This document shows positions 35,150 through 42,539 of a stretch of DNA of 64,000 bases, in pieces (positions within the stretch are counted from its first letter, which is position 1; every line of letters starts with the position of its first letter). A model generated the notes under the pieces. It saw nothing but the letters and a program-made list of their open reading frames with translations, was not told the DNA's origin and did not search any database. Source of the DNA: Profundicola sp048268105 (lineage in GTDB: Bacteria; Bacteroidota; Bacteroidia; Flavobacteriales; Weeksellaceae). The translations under genes were made by a program, and so were the position numbers. The stretch is from the NCBI GenBank assembly GCA_048268105.1, contig JBLWWH010000012.1, positions 5,948-69,947 of the forward strand. Direction: 5' to 3'.

Positions 35150-35616
35150 GACACTAATTTATTATTAAATTTTTCTTCTAAAACTTGAAAACGATGCTTG
35201 AAAATAGATTCCAGTTTAGATCTAACAAACAAAGAATGTGCAATATTTCCTATAAACCCTAAAGGTAGTTCATAATTCACCGTATCCTTCGCTAAAATGC
35301 CATTTTTATTAGGAATAAACTCATGGTAATGATTCCAAAGCTTGTAAGGCCCTTTTAATTGAAAATCTGTAAAGCTTTTTAATTCATCCACTTGAGTGAT
35401 TCTAGTTTTCCATTTCATAGGAATATTTAATAATGGAGACACCGTATAATCGATTTCCATTCCTTCATAAATTTGGGTACTCGGTAGATCTGTTAAGACC
35501 ACAAAGTTCATTTCGTTAGGTGTTATTTTAGATAAGTTGTGCGGGTTGGAGAAAAACTCCCACGCCGTTTCTATATCGCAATTTAATTGTTGCTCTCTGT
35601 AAAGTTGAAATTTCAT
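35146..35616 (-). CDS. SRPBCC family protein in the carotenoid operon
   Basis: A 156-residue START/Bet v 1-like (SRPBCC) protein: LNCDIETAWEFFSNPHNLSKITP, a central KMKWKTRITQVDELKSFTDFQLKGPYKLWNHYHEF and a C-terminal helix. Such genes recur within Bacteroidota carotenoid clusters; a hydrophobic-ligand or pigment-carrier role is plausible but unproven. Its stop overlaps the crtZ start by four bases. Confidence 0.8.
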   Translation of the reverse strand: MKFQLYREQQLNCDIETAWEFFSNPHNLSKITPNEMNFVVLTDLPSTQIYEGMEIDYTVSPLLNIPMKWKTRITQVDELKSFTDFQLKGPYKLWNHYHEFIPNKNGILAKDTVNYELPLGFIGNIAHSLFVRSKLESIFKHRFQVLEEKFNNKLVS

Positions 35617-35631
35617 AGTTTTAAATTTAAA

Positions 35632-36468
35632 TTACAGCATGGCTGCCTTGTATCGAACATAACTGCGCATCATTAAACTAAATTTTTCGGAGTTGGGCAC
35701 ACGAATTCGTTTTTGTAAAATATTTTCAGCCGGAATGCCTCTTATTTTTTTAAAGAGACATAAATAATATTTATATGCCAAATAAACTCCGAATTTGGCT
35801 GATTTCGGGAGTAATTTAATCCCAACCAAGGCCTCTTTGAATTCTTGATGAATCTCATGCTCAATTTCTTGTTTTACAAGGTCGGTAAATACCCCCATTT
35901 CGATGTGCGGAAAATAAGTTCGTCCCAAAACTTGATAATCATCTTTTAAATCTCTTAAAAAATTTACTTTTTGGAATGCCGAACCTAATTTCATAGCAAA
36001 AGGTTTTAACTCTTCATATTGCTGTTTATTTCCTTCTGTGAAAACCTGTAAACACATTAACCCAACGACTTCTGCCGAACCATAAATGTATTCCTGGTAC
36101 TGCTCAGAATTATAATCAACATCGTGCAAATCCATTTCCATGCTATGCAAAAATTGATCTATTAAACGCCTTTCAATATCATATTTACGGACGCTTTCTT
36201 GAAAAGATTGAAGTATTGGATTAAGAGCGATGCCTTCGTCTAAGGCAATGTAAGTTTCATTTTTAAAACGATTTAAGAGTGTTTTTTTATCAAAATCATG
36301 AAAGCTATCTACAATTTCATCTGCTAAACGAACATAACCATAAATGGCATAAATCGCAGGACGTATTTTGGGACTCAATGCAAAAATTCCTAAAGAAAAA
36401 CTTGTGCTATATTTTCTTGTTGTGCTTTTACTGATGTCGAATGCTAATTCATCGTATAATTTCTTCAT
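35632..36468 (-). CDS. crtB: Phytoene synthase CrtB
   Basis: Condenses two geranylgeranyl diphosphates to phytoene. The 278-residue protein has the two Asp-rich substrate sites, RLADEIVDSFHD (about 46-58) and LRDLKDDYQVLGRTYFP (about 172-188), as in squalene/phytoene synthases. crtE (GGPP synthase) is not in the window. It starts two bases after the crtI stop. Confidence 0.94.
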   Translation of the reverse strand: MKKLYDELAFDISKSTTRKYSTSFSLGIFALSPKIRPAIYAIYGYVRLADEIVDSFHDFDKKTLLNRFKNETYIALDEGIALNPILQSFQESVRKYDIERRLIDQFLHSMEMDLHDVDYNSEQYQEYIYGSAEVVGLMCLQVFTEGNKQQYEELKPFAMKLGSAFQKVNFLRDLKDDYQVLGRTYFPHIEMGVFTDLVKQEIEHEIHQEFKEALVGIKLLPKSAKFGVYLAYKYYLCLFKKIRGIPAENILQKRIRVPNSEKFSLMMRSYVRYKAAML

Positions 36469-36470
36469 AG

Positions 36471-37955
36471 CTAGGGCATATTATGGTTAATGAACTCATT
36501 TGCGACAATTTTACCAGAAATAATAGAAGGTGGTACACCTGGACCTGGCACAGTTAGTTGTCCGGTATAGTATAGATTTTTAATTTTCTTATTTTTAATT
36601 TTTGGTTTTAAAACAGCAGTTTGCTTTAGAGTGTTAGCTAAACCATACGCATTGCCACCATAGGCATTATAATCTTTGATGAAGTCAGAAACACAAAAGC
36701 TTCTTTTGTAAACAATCGAATCAACTAATTTTGTTTCACCCGTATGTATTTCGAGTCGATTTAACATCTCTTTCAAATATTTCTCTCTGGTTTCCTCATC
36801 GTCTTTAAGTCCAATGGCTAAAGGCAATAATAAAAATAGGTTTTCAGAATCCTCGGGAGCAACTTTTGGATCTGTCTTAGATGGGCAGCAGACATAGAAT
36901 AATGGATTTTCTGGCCATTTTTTCTCACCATAAATCGCATCGATATGTGCATCTAAATCATTTTCAAAGAATAAAGTATGGTGTTTAAGGTTGAGAACTT
37001 TTTTATTTAAACCTAAATAATAAATCAGACAAGAAGGTGCAAAGATTCTCTTTTTCCAATAATCTTCGGTGTAATTTCTTTCGTCTTGATTCAATAAAGT
37101 CTCGGTGTGATGATAATCCGAAGATGCTACTATAGCATCAAAACTGTGAGTTTCACCATTAATCACTAGCGATTTTACTTTATTATTTTCTGTATTGATT
37201 TTTTCTACATTTTGATTAAAATGAAAAGTCGCTCCTTGATTTTCGGCCACTTTTTGCATCCCCAAAATTAATTGATAAAATCCTCCCATAGGGTAGAAGG
37301 TGCCTTTTTTGTAACCACCGAAATTCATCAGACTATACAAAGCAGGAATGTTTTTAGGTGATGCTCCCAAGAAAATAACGGGAAACTCCATTAAGGTTTT
37401 CAGCTTGGGATGATTGAAATATTTTCCGACATAAGATCTGAAATTTGTGAGCAAATCCAGCTTTAAAGCAGATTGAGCAATTTTGGGTGAAGCAAATTCT
37501 AGCCAACTATGACAAGGTTTTTGGACAAATTCTTTCATACCTACTTCATATTTGAACTCCGCTGATTGCATGAATTCCTCTAATTTTTGTCCTGCTCCTT
37601 TTTCTAAACTTTCAAACAAGGACTTCATTTGCTCAAAAGATTCCGGAACTTCGATATTCATATCCGAAAAAATCATTTCGAATTGAGGATGTAATGAGAC
37701 TAACTCAAAGAAATCAGAGGTTTTATGTCCAAAATCTGCAAAAAAATCGTCCATTATATCTGGCATCCAATACCAACTAGGACCCATGTCGAAAGTAAAG
37801 CCATTATCTGTTTTAAACTGTCGAGCACGTCCACCAGGTTGATGATGCTTTTCGAAAACATGTACTTCGTTGCCTACTTGCGCTAAGTAGGATGCAGCAG
37901 ATAATCCAGCAACTCCGGCTCCTATGATGGCTATTTTCTTTTTATGTTTAGGCAT
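36471..37955 (-). CDS. crtI: Phytoene desaturase CrtI
   Basis: FAD-dependent phytoene desaturase of 494 residues. The dinucleotide-binding motif IGAGVAGLSAA (11-21) is followed by VFEKHHQPGGRARQF, and the C-terminal signature is YTGQLTVPGPGVPPSIISGK (about 465-484), both diagnostic for CrtI-type enzymes. It would convert phytoene to lycopene in four steps. It is the first structural gene after the MarR regulator, 73 bases downstream; no separate promoter element was seen in that gap. Confidence 0.94.
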   Translation of the reverse strand: MPKHKKKIAIIGAGVAGLSAASYLAQVGNEVHVFEKHHQPGGRARQFKTDNGFTFDMGPSWYWMPDIMDDFFADFGHKTSDFFELVSLHPQFEMIFSDMNIEVPESFEQMKSLFESLEKGAGQKLEEFMQSAEFKYEVGMKEFVQKPCHSWLEFASPKIAQSALKLDLLTNFRSYVGKYFNHPKLKTLMEFPVIFLGASPKNIPALYSLMNFGGYKKGTFYPMGGFYQLILGMQKVAENQGATFHFNQNVEKINTENNKVKSLVINGETHSFDAIVASSDYHHTETLLNQDERNYTEDYWKKRIFAPSCLIYYLGLNKKVLNLKHHTLFFENDLDAHIDAIYGEKKWPENPLFYVCCPSKTDPKVAPEDSENLFLLLPLAIGLKDDEETREKYLKEMLNRLEIHTGETKLVDSIVYKRSFCVSDFIKDYNAYGGNAYGLANTLKQTAVLKPKIKNKKIKNLYYTGQLTVPGPGVPPSIISGKIVANEFINHNMP

Positions 37956-38028
37956 ATATTTTTAAGTATGAGATTGTGGTTTGGTGCTTTTTGTTTAAAA
38001 GATTTAGTTCTAACTAAGTTAATGATTT

Positions 38029-38691
38029 TTAAGATGGCTTTTTGAGATAAGTTTCGTAAGCACGATCCAAAAGCTCTGATACTTCAATATTCTCATTATA
38101 TAATGGCTCATGAAAATGATTTAGTTTCTGCAATAGCTCAATTAATTTTATTTTTTCTAATTCGTTTAAATTACCCGTTACAATTTGAGTAGCCTTGCGA
38201 ATATTATCCATTTGGTTTTCAAGAGCTTCTAGGCCTTGCTTCGTAATCTGAATAATTTTACTTCTTTTATCTTTCTTGGAATCTTTTTGTTCCACCCAGT
38301 GGTTACCAATCAAACGATTAATGATTTTGATACCAACAGGCTTTTCTTGTTTATTGTGCTTTATTAATTCCATTTTCTTCATAGGACCATGAACTTTTAA
38401 ATTAATCAGAAAAATAAAGTCATCTTGCGTAGAAAATTTTGAATCATAAATCGCCGATTTAGAATAAGTTTTTGCATAATGATTCATGTGGACAAGGAGA
38501 GTATTGATCATGCTTTCTGGAGTTCTGCCAGATTCTTTTCCCTCCCAATTCAATTGTGGAACAGCTTCATCTGAGTTTTTAATCCATTGCCTAAAGCCAT
38601 CTACATTATTGCCGTAGATGGGATTTAACTTGTTCTTAGATTGAAATTCTTTAACGAGATCCATAACGTCTTTTACTAAGTCGAAGTTCAT
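38029..38691 (-). CDS. MarR family regulator of the carotenoid operon
   Basis: A 220-residue winged-helix protein of the MarR type: a dimerisation N-terminus, the wHTH region with KKMELIKHNKQEKPVGIKIINRLIGNHWVEQKDSKKDKRSKIIQIT (about 104-150, DNA recognition and wing), and long C-terminal helices. It is longer than usual (140-160). Its promoter carries an inverted repeat that could be its own operator. It leads the crtI-crtB operon on the same strand and is the obvious candidate controller. It has no cobalamin or flavin domain, so light sensing would be indirect. Confidence 0.85.
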   Translation of the reverse strand: MNFDLVKDVMDLVKEFQSKNKLNPIYGNNVDGFRQWIKNSDEAVPQLNWEGKESGRTPESMINTLLVHMNHYAKTYSKSAIYDSKFSTQDDFIFLINLKVHGPMKKMELIKHNKQEKPVGIKIINRLIGNHWVEQKDSKKDKRSKIIQITKQGLEALENQMDNIRKATQIVTGNLNELEKIKLIELLQKLNHFHEPLYNENIEVSELLDRAYETYLKKPS

Positions 38692-38708
38692 AGCTTATGA
38701 TTAGTTTA

Positions 38709-38716
38709 CAAATATA
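38709..38716 (-). promoter_or_regulatory. -7 element (TATATTTG) of the marR-crt operon
   Basis: TATATTTG on the minus strand, ending 17 bases before the MarR ATG at 38691. Confidence 0.65.
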
Positions 38717-38732
38717 CATTTTTTATGTTTAA

Positions 38733-38750
38733 TAGTGTAAAAGTACACTA
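38733..38750. promoter_or_regulatory. Inverted repeat, candidate MarR operator
   Basis: Perfect 7-bp arms TAGTGTA / TACACTA around AAAG. The site lies 17-34 bases upstream of the -7 element, covering the expected -33 region, which is a classic repressor position. It is the only clear palindrome between the marR start and the divergent tetR palindrome. Confidence 0.6.
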
Positions 38751-38868
38751 ATTTTATAATAATTAATTATAATAGTTTTATTACTAATGAGTTATAAAAA
38801 GACGATTTAAGTTATAAATTTAAATAAAATGAAAAATTATTCACAAATGCATGTTCAATAGCTGAATT

Positions 38869-38890
38869 AATGAATGAACGTTCATTCATT
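38869..38890. promoter_or_regulatory. 22-bp palindrome, candidate TetR operator
   Basis: Perfect palindrome: AATGAATGAA and TTCATTCATT around CG. The form is typical of TetR-family sites. It ends four bases before the -7 element (38895) of the tetR promoter, so binding would block transcription initiation. Confidence 0.75.
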
Positions 38891-38894
38891 TTCG

Positions 38895-38902
38895 TAAGTT
38901 TG
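38895..38902 (+). promoter_or_regulatory. -7 element (TAAGTTTG) of the tetR operon
   Basis: TAAGTTTG fits TAnnTTTG, immediately downstream of the palindromic operator and 64 bases before the ATG at 38967. Confidence 0.6.
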
Positions 38903-38966
38903 TAATGAGTTGGAGTTGAATAGAAATCTAAATGCGCCTTCAACTTGTTTAATAATATAATTTGTG

Positions 38967-39542
38967 ATGAGTAAAAAAAAAGTTTTGGACAAAAGAGCAG
39001 CTTTGCTAGAAGCTACCTTAAACCTTGTAACCAATAATGGGTTCCACGCAGCACCTATGTCCAAAATTGCAAAATTAGCAGGTGTAGCACCCGCCACCAT
39101 TTATTTATATTTTGAAAATAAACAAGATCTCATTAACTCTCTTTATTTAGAGGTGAAAGCTTCGTTTAGCGATAATGCATTTAAGAATTATGATGAAAAT
39201 CTACCAGTAAAACAGGGATTTGAAATCATTTGGAATAATATCGCAGATTATAAATTAACTCGAATAGATGAAGCATCTTTTTTATCTCAATCGGATAATA
39301 CACCGATGGTTGATCGGGAGGTTATTGGGAAAGGTTTAAGACATCTTCAACCTTTAATTGACTTATGGGAACGAGGTAAAGATGAAGGAATTTTGAAGCC
39401 GGTTTCTAATTATGTGCTGTATGCTTATGCTATTTATCCTTTGTCATTTCTATTGGCAGTTCAAGAAAAGGATATTTATGTCATGACTGCTGAAGACAGA
39501 CAAAAATCCTTTAAAAGCTCATGGGATGCCATTAAAATTTAA
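38967..39542 (+). CDS. TetR/AcrR family transcriptional regulator
   Basis: A 191-residue regulator with an N-terminal TetR HTH (RAALLEATLNLVTNNGFHAAPMSKIAKLAGVAPATIYLYFENK, about 12-52) and a C-terminal ligand domain. ATG 38967 is preferred to the adjacent GTG 38964. It is first in an operon with an MDR reductase, a DJ-1-like protein and an SDR, and the palindrome upstream suggests autoregulation. The ligand is probably an electrophile or quinone-like compound, by analogy with similar operons. Confidence 0.9.
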   Translation: MSKKKVLDKRAALLEATLNLVTNNGFHAAPMSKIAKLAGVAPATIYLYFENKQDLINSLYLEVKASFSDNAFKNYDENLPVKQGFEIIWNNIADYKLTRIDEASFLSQSDNTPMVDREVIGKGLRHLQPLIDLWERGKDEGILKPVSNYVLYAYAIYPLSFLLAVQEKDIYVMTAEDRQKSFKSSWDAIKI

Positions 39543-39563
39543 AAATTAAGAAAAAATAATACT

Positions 39564-40559
39564 ATGAATAAATTAATTAGTTTAAAAAGTAGACCTGTAG
39601 GGACACCCACTTTATCCAATTTTGAATCTAAAGAAGCCAAAAAGCCTCAAATCAAAGAAGGCGATTTATTGCTTCAGTTAAAGTTCGTTTCTGTTGATCC
39701 ATATTTACGCGGACGAATGAGTGATGCTAAATCTTATATTCCACCATTTGAGTTGGATAAACCTATTAGCTCTGGGGCCATCGCCGAAGTGGTAGAATCT
39801 AAAAATAGCAATTACAAAGTAGGGGACTTCGTCTCAGGTCATTTAGAATGGCAAGAATTTCAATCGTCAGATGCTCAAAACCTGATAAAAGTAGATGGAT
39901 CGCAAGTTTCCTTATCAGCTTATTTAGGTGTTTTAGGAATGACAGGTTTAACTGCTTATTTTGGATTAACAGAAATTGGAAAACCAAAAGATGGCGAAAC
40001 TATTGTTGTATCTGGTGCAGCTGGTGCCGTAGGTAGTGTTGTTGGGCAAATCGGTAAGATTTTAGGTTGTTACTTAGTAGGAATCGCGGGAACGGATGAG
40101 AAAGTAGAGATGCTAAAATCTCAATTTGGGTTTGATGAGGCTATTAATTATAACACAACCGAAGACATGCAGCAAGCTATTGAAAAAGTTTGTCCAGAGG
40201 GAGTTGATATTTATTTTGACAACGTAGGTGGCGATATTTCAGATGCTGTACATGCAAATATCAATCGATTTGGTAGAGTAGTGGTGTGTGGTGCAATTTC
40301 TATGTATAACGCTACAGAAGTGCCAATGGGGCCAAGAGTGCAAGGATTTTTGATTAAGCAAAGCGCCTTGATGCAGGGCTTTATCGTGGGGAATTATCAA
40401 GAGAAATTCCCTGAAGGTATGAAGCAATTAGCGACTTGGTTACAAGAAGGAAAACTTACGCATCAAGAAACCATTGTTCAAGGTTTTGATAATATTCCAA
40501 AAGCATTCTTGCAGTTATTTGAAGGTAAGAATAAAGGAAAGATGATCGTTGAGATTTAA
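39564..40559 (+). CDS. NADP-dependent MDR oxidoreductase (leukotriene B4 dehydrogenase/CurA type)
   Basis: A 331-residue zinc-independent medium-chain dehydrogenase that would reduce the C=C bond of alpha,beta-unsaturated aldehydes or ketones. Family hallmarks: the N-terminal VSVDPYLRGRMSDAKSY, GVLGMTGLTAYFGL, the dinucleotide site VVSGAAGAVGSVVGQIGK (about 151-168), and a VDIYFDNVGGD segment. It begins 21 bases after tetR and is presumably regulated by it. Confidence 0.9.
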   Translation: MNKLISLKSRPVGTPTLSNFESKEAKKPQIKEGDLLLQLKFVSVDPYLRGRMSDAKSYIPPFELDKPISSGAIAEVVESKNSNYKVGDFVSGHLEWQEFQSSDAQNLIKVDGSQVSLSAYLGVLGMTGLTAYFGLTEIGKPKDGETIVVSGAAGAVGSVVGQIGKILGCYLVGIAGTDEKVEMLKSQFGFDEAINYNTTEDMQQAIEKVCPEGVDIYFDNVGGDISDAVHANINRFGRVVVCGAISMYNATEVPMGPRVQGFLIKQSALMQGFIVGNYQEKFPEGMKQLATWLQEGKLTHQETIVQGFDNIPKAFLQLFEGKNKGKMIVEI

Positions 40560-40586
40560 AAAGCAAGTAACATTAAATTTACATAA

Positions 40587-41273
40587 ATGAAAATATTAAT
40601 CGTATTAACATCGCACGATAAATTAGGCGATACAGGAGATAAAACAGGTTTTTGGATTGAAGAATTCGCAACACCTTATTATCATTTTTTAGATCAAGGT
40701 GCAGAAATCACATTGGCTTCTCCAGCAGGTGGACAACCACCCATTGACCCTACGAGTGATAAACCAGAAAATCAAACAGAATCTACCAAGAGATTTAAAG
40801 ATGATAAAGAATTACAAGAGAAATTGAGTAAAACACTTCGGTTATCTGAGGTTTCGGCGGAGGATTTTGATGCTGTTTTTTATCCCGGAGGACACGGTCC
40901 ATTATGGGATTTAGCAGAGAGCAAAGTTTCAACCCAATTGATTGAAGATTTCTATCAATTAGGTAAACCTATTTCCTTTGTTTGTCATGCTCCTGGAGCT
41001 TTGAAACATACAAGAGATGCCAATGGAGTTTATTTGGTTAAGGATAAAAAGGTTACAGGATTTACGAATTCAGAAGAGGATTTGGCTGGTTTAACTGATG
41101 TAGTTCCTTTCTTAGTAGAAGATATGTTGAAAGAAAATGGGGCAGAGTACAGCAAAGTTGATGATTTTCAGGAGTATGCTATAGAGGATGGTTTATTGAT
41201 TACCGGGCAGAATCCAGCTTCATCAGAAAAAGTTGCTGAATTATTATTAAATCAATTAAAGAATAAAGCTTAA
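40587..41273 (+). CDS. DJ-1/PfpI family protein (type 1 glutamine amidotransferase-like)
   Basis: A 228-residue member of the DJ-1/Hsp31 group with the nucleophile elbow FVCHAPGAL (C133, H134), the YPGGHGPLWDL loop (about 99-109) and an acidic partner (E25/E26 in WIEEF). Hsp31-like enzymes act on reactive carbonyls such as methylglyoxal. It fits the electrophile-defence theme of the operon. The next gene starts nine bases after the stop. Confidence 0.88.
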   Translation: MKILIVLTSHDKLGDTGDKTGFWIEEFATPYYHFLDQGAEITLASPAGGQPPIDPTSDKPENQTESTKRFKDDKELQEKLSKTLRLSEVSAEDFDAVFYPGGHGPLWDLAESKVSTQLIEDFYQLGKPISFVCHAPGALKHTRDANGVYLVKDKKVTGFTNSEEDLAGLTDVVPFLVEDMLKENGAEYSKVDDFQEYAIEDGLLITGQNPASSEKVAELLLNQLKNKA

Positions 41274-41282
41274 ATTTAAATT

Positions 41283-41915
41283 ATGGATATTAAACAAAGA
41301 GTATTAGTTGCGGGAGCCAATGGTACAACGGGGAAAATTATCGTTGACTTGTTAAAAGATTCAACAAAGTATGAGCCAATTGCCATGCTTCGTAAGGAAG
41401 AGCAAAAAAAGGCTTTTGAGGCGCAAAATGTAAAAGTTGTTTTAGCGGATTTGGAAGAAGATGTATCACACGCAACAGAAAATGTAGATAAAGTCATCTT
41501 TGCTGCGGGCTCTAAAGGTAAGAACGTGATAGGAGTTGATCAAGAAGGAGCCAAACGATTGGTAGATGCTTCTAAAGAGTCCAAGGTTAATAAGTTTGTC
41601 ATGTTGAGTTCTATGGGCGCTGATAAGCCATCTATAGGAGGAGATTTAGAAGACTATCTTAAGGCAAAGCAAAATGCAGATGAATATCTAATGTCGAGTA
41701 ACTTGGATCATGTCATAGTTCGTCCGGGTAGTTTAACGAATGATGAAGCTAAAGGTAAAATCGCCTTGGGGAAGAACTTAAGTCTAGAAGGAAAAATTTC
41801 TAGGGCTGATGTAGCCAGGACATTGGTGGAAGTTTTAGATGATAAAGTAAGAACGAATCAAGTATTTGAAATTCTTGAAGGTGATGATAAGATAGGAGAA
41901 ATCATTAGAGCTTAA
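41283..41915 (+). CDS. NAD(P)-binding SDR-like oxidoreductase
   Basis: A 210-residue atypical SDR (NAD(P)H-binding, YwnB/flavin-reductase-like). The dinucleotide motif is VAGANGTTGKII (about 9-20); other features are AGSKGKNVIGVDQEGAKRLVDA, MLSSMGADKPS, and VRPGSLTNDEAKGK. Substrate unknown. It is the last gene of the tetR operon; a bidirectional terminator follows. Confidence 0.85.
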   Translation: MDIKQRVLVAGANGTTGKIIVDLLKDSTKYEPIAMLRKEEQKKAFEAQNVKVVLADLEEDVSHATENVDKVIFAAGSKGKNVIGVDQEGAKRLVDASKESKVNKFVMLSSMGADKPSIGGDLEDYLKAKQNADEYLMSSNLDHVIVRPGSLTNDEAKGKIALGKNLSLEGKISRADVARTLVEVLDDKVRTNQVFEILEGDDKIGEIIRA

Positions 41916-41940
41916 AGATTTCGGAAATTAGTAAAAACAA

Positions 41941-41972
41941 AAAACCCACTAGTTATTTAACTAGTGGGTTTT
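41941..41972. terminator. Bidirectional terminator between the SDR operon and tRNA-Pro
   Basis: Perfect 14-bp arms AAAACCCACTAGTT / AACTAGTGGGTTTT with a 4-base loop, T-rich on both sides. It can end both the plus-strand operon and the minus-strand tRNA transcript. Confidence 0.9.
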
Positions 41973-41979
41973 TGTATAG

Positions 41980-42054
41980 TCGGGGCGGCAGGATTCGAAC
42001 CTGCGACCTCCGCGTCCCAAACGCGGCGCGATAACCGGGCTACGCTACGCCCCG
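41980..42054 (-). tRNA. tRNA-Pro (TGG)
   Basis: Minus-strand cloverleaf: acceptor CGGGGCG, D-arm, anticodon loop TTTGGGA (anticodon TGG), T-loop TTCGAAT, discriminator A at 41980. CCA is not encoded. Confidence 0.95.
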
Positions 42055-42071
42055 AGTAATAATTTTTTTTG

Positions 42072-42155
42072 CGGAGAGACAGGGACTCGAACCCTGGCGA
42101 CGGTTACCCGTCGACAGATTAGCAATCTGCTCCGTTACCACTCCGGCACCTCTCC
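42072..42155 (-). tRNA. tRNA-Ser (GCT)
   Basis: Minus-strand cloverleaf with a long variable arm (class II): acceptor GGAGAGG, anticodon stem CAGAT and anticodon GCT, T-loop TTCGAGT, discriminator G. It is 17 bases upstream of tRNA-Pro and shares its transcript. Confidence 0.95.
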
Positions 42156-42539
42156 CTCACTGCGCTGATTATGTTTGAAAGAACGTCTGTTTCTGTCTTA
42201 ATCAGCGATGCAAATGTAGCTATTATTTTGATGTTTCAAAATTATTTTGAGAAAATCTTTACATATTTTCGAGCTTTATTTCGCTTTTCATTTATTATGA
42301 ATTAGTTACGATTTGAATTTTATTTAAACTTTTTTAAGTCTTAAGTGTATATTTTACATTTTTTGACTTTTTTTCGGTTTTTTGCCATTTAAACTCGTTT
42401 AGAATTACTTTTTTTTTGACGCTATTGGGAGTCAGATTTTCTCTATTTTAAAAATTAAACTAGAAAGAAAGCCTAAAAAGTATGCTAGAGCTAGGTAGAA
42501 ATGCTAGCTAATATTATTCATTCTTGTTAATATGCAAGA
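42156..42539. other. 384-bp gap upstream of the tRNA genes, beyond the dnaE-like stop
   Basis: Holds the tRNA promoter (element at 42211-42218) and AT-rich sequence. No gene, clear hairpin or repeat was seen in the rest. Confidence 0.6.
42211..42218 (-). promoter_or_regulatory. -7 element (TACATTTG) of tRNA-Ser/tRNA-Pro
   Basis: TACATTTG on the minus strand, 55 bases before the mature tRNA-Ser 5' end. Confidence 0.6.

Noticed and set aside
42340..42420. T-rich tracts near 42340-42420 as a terminator
   Set aside because: There are runs of Ts but no stable stem before them.
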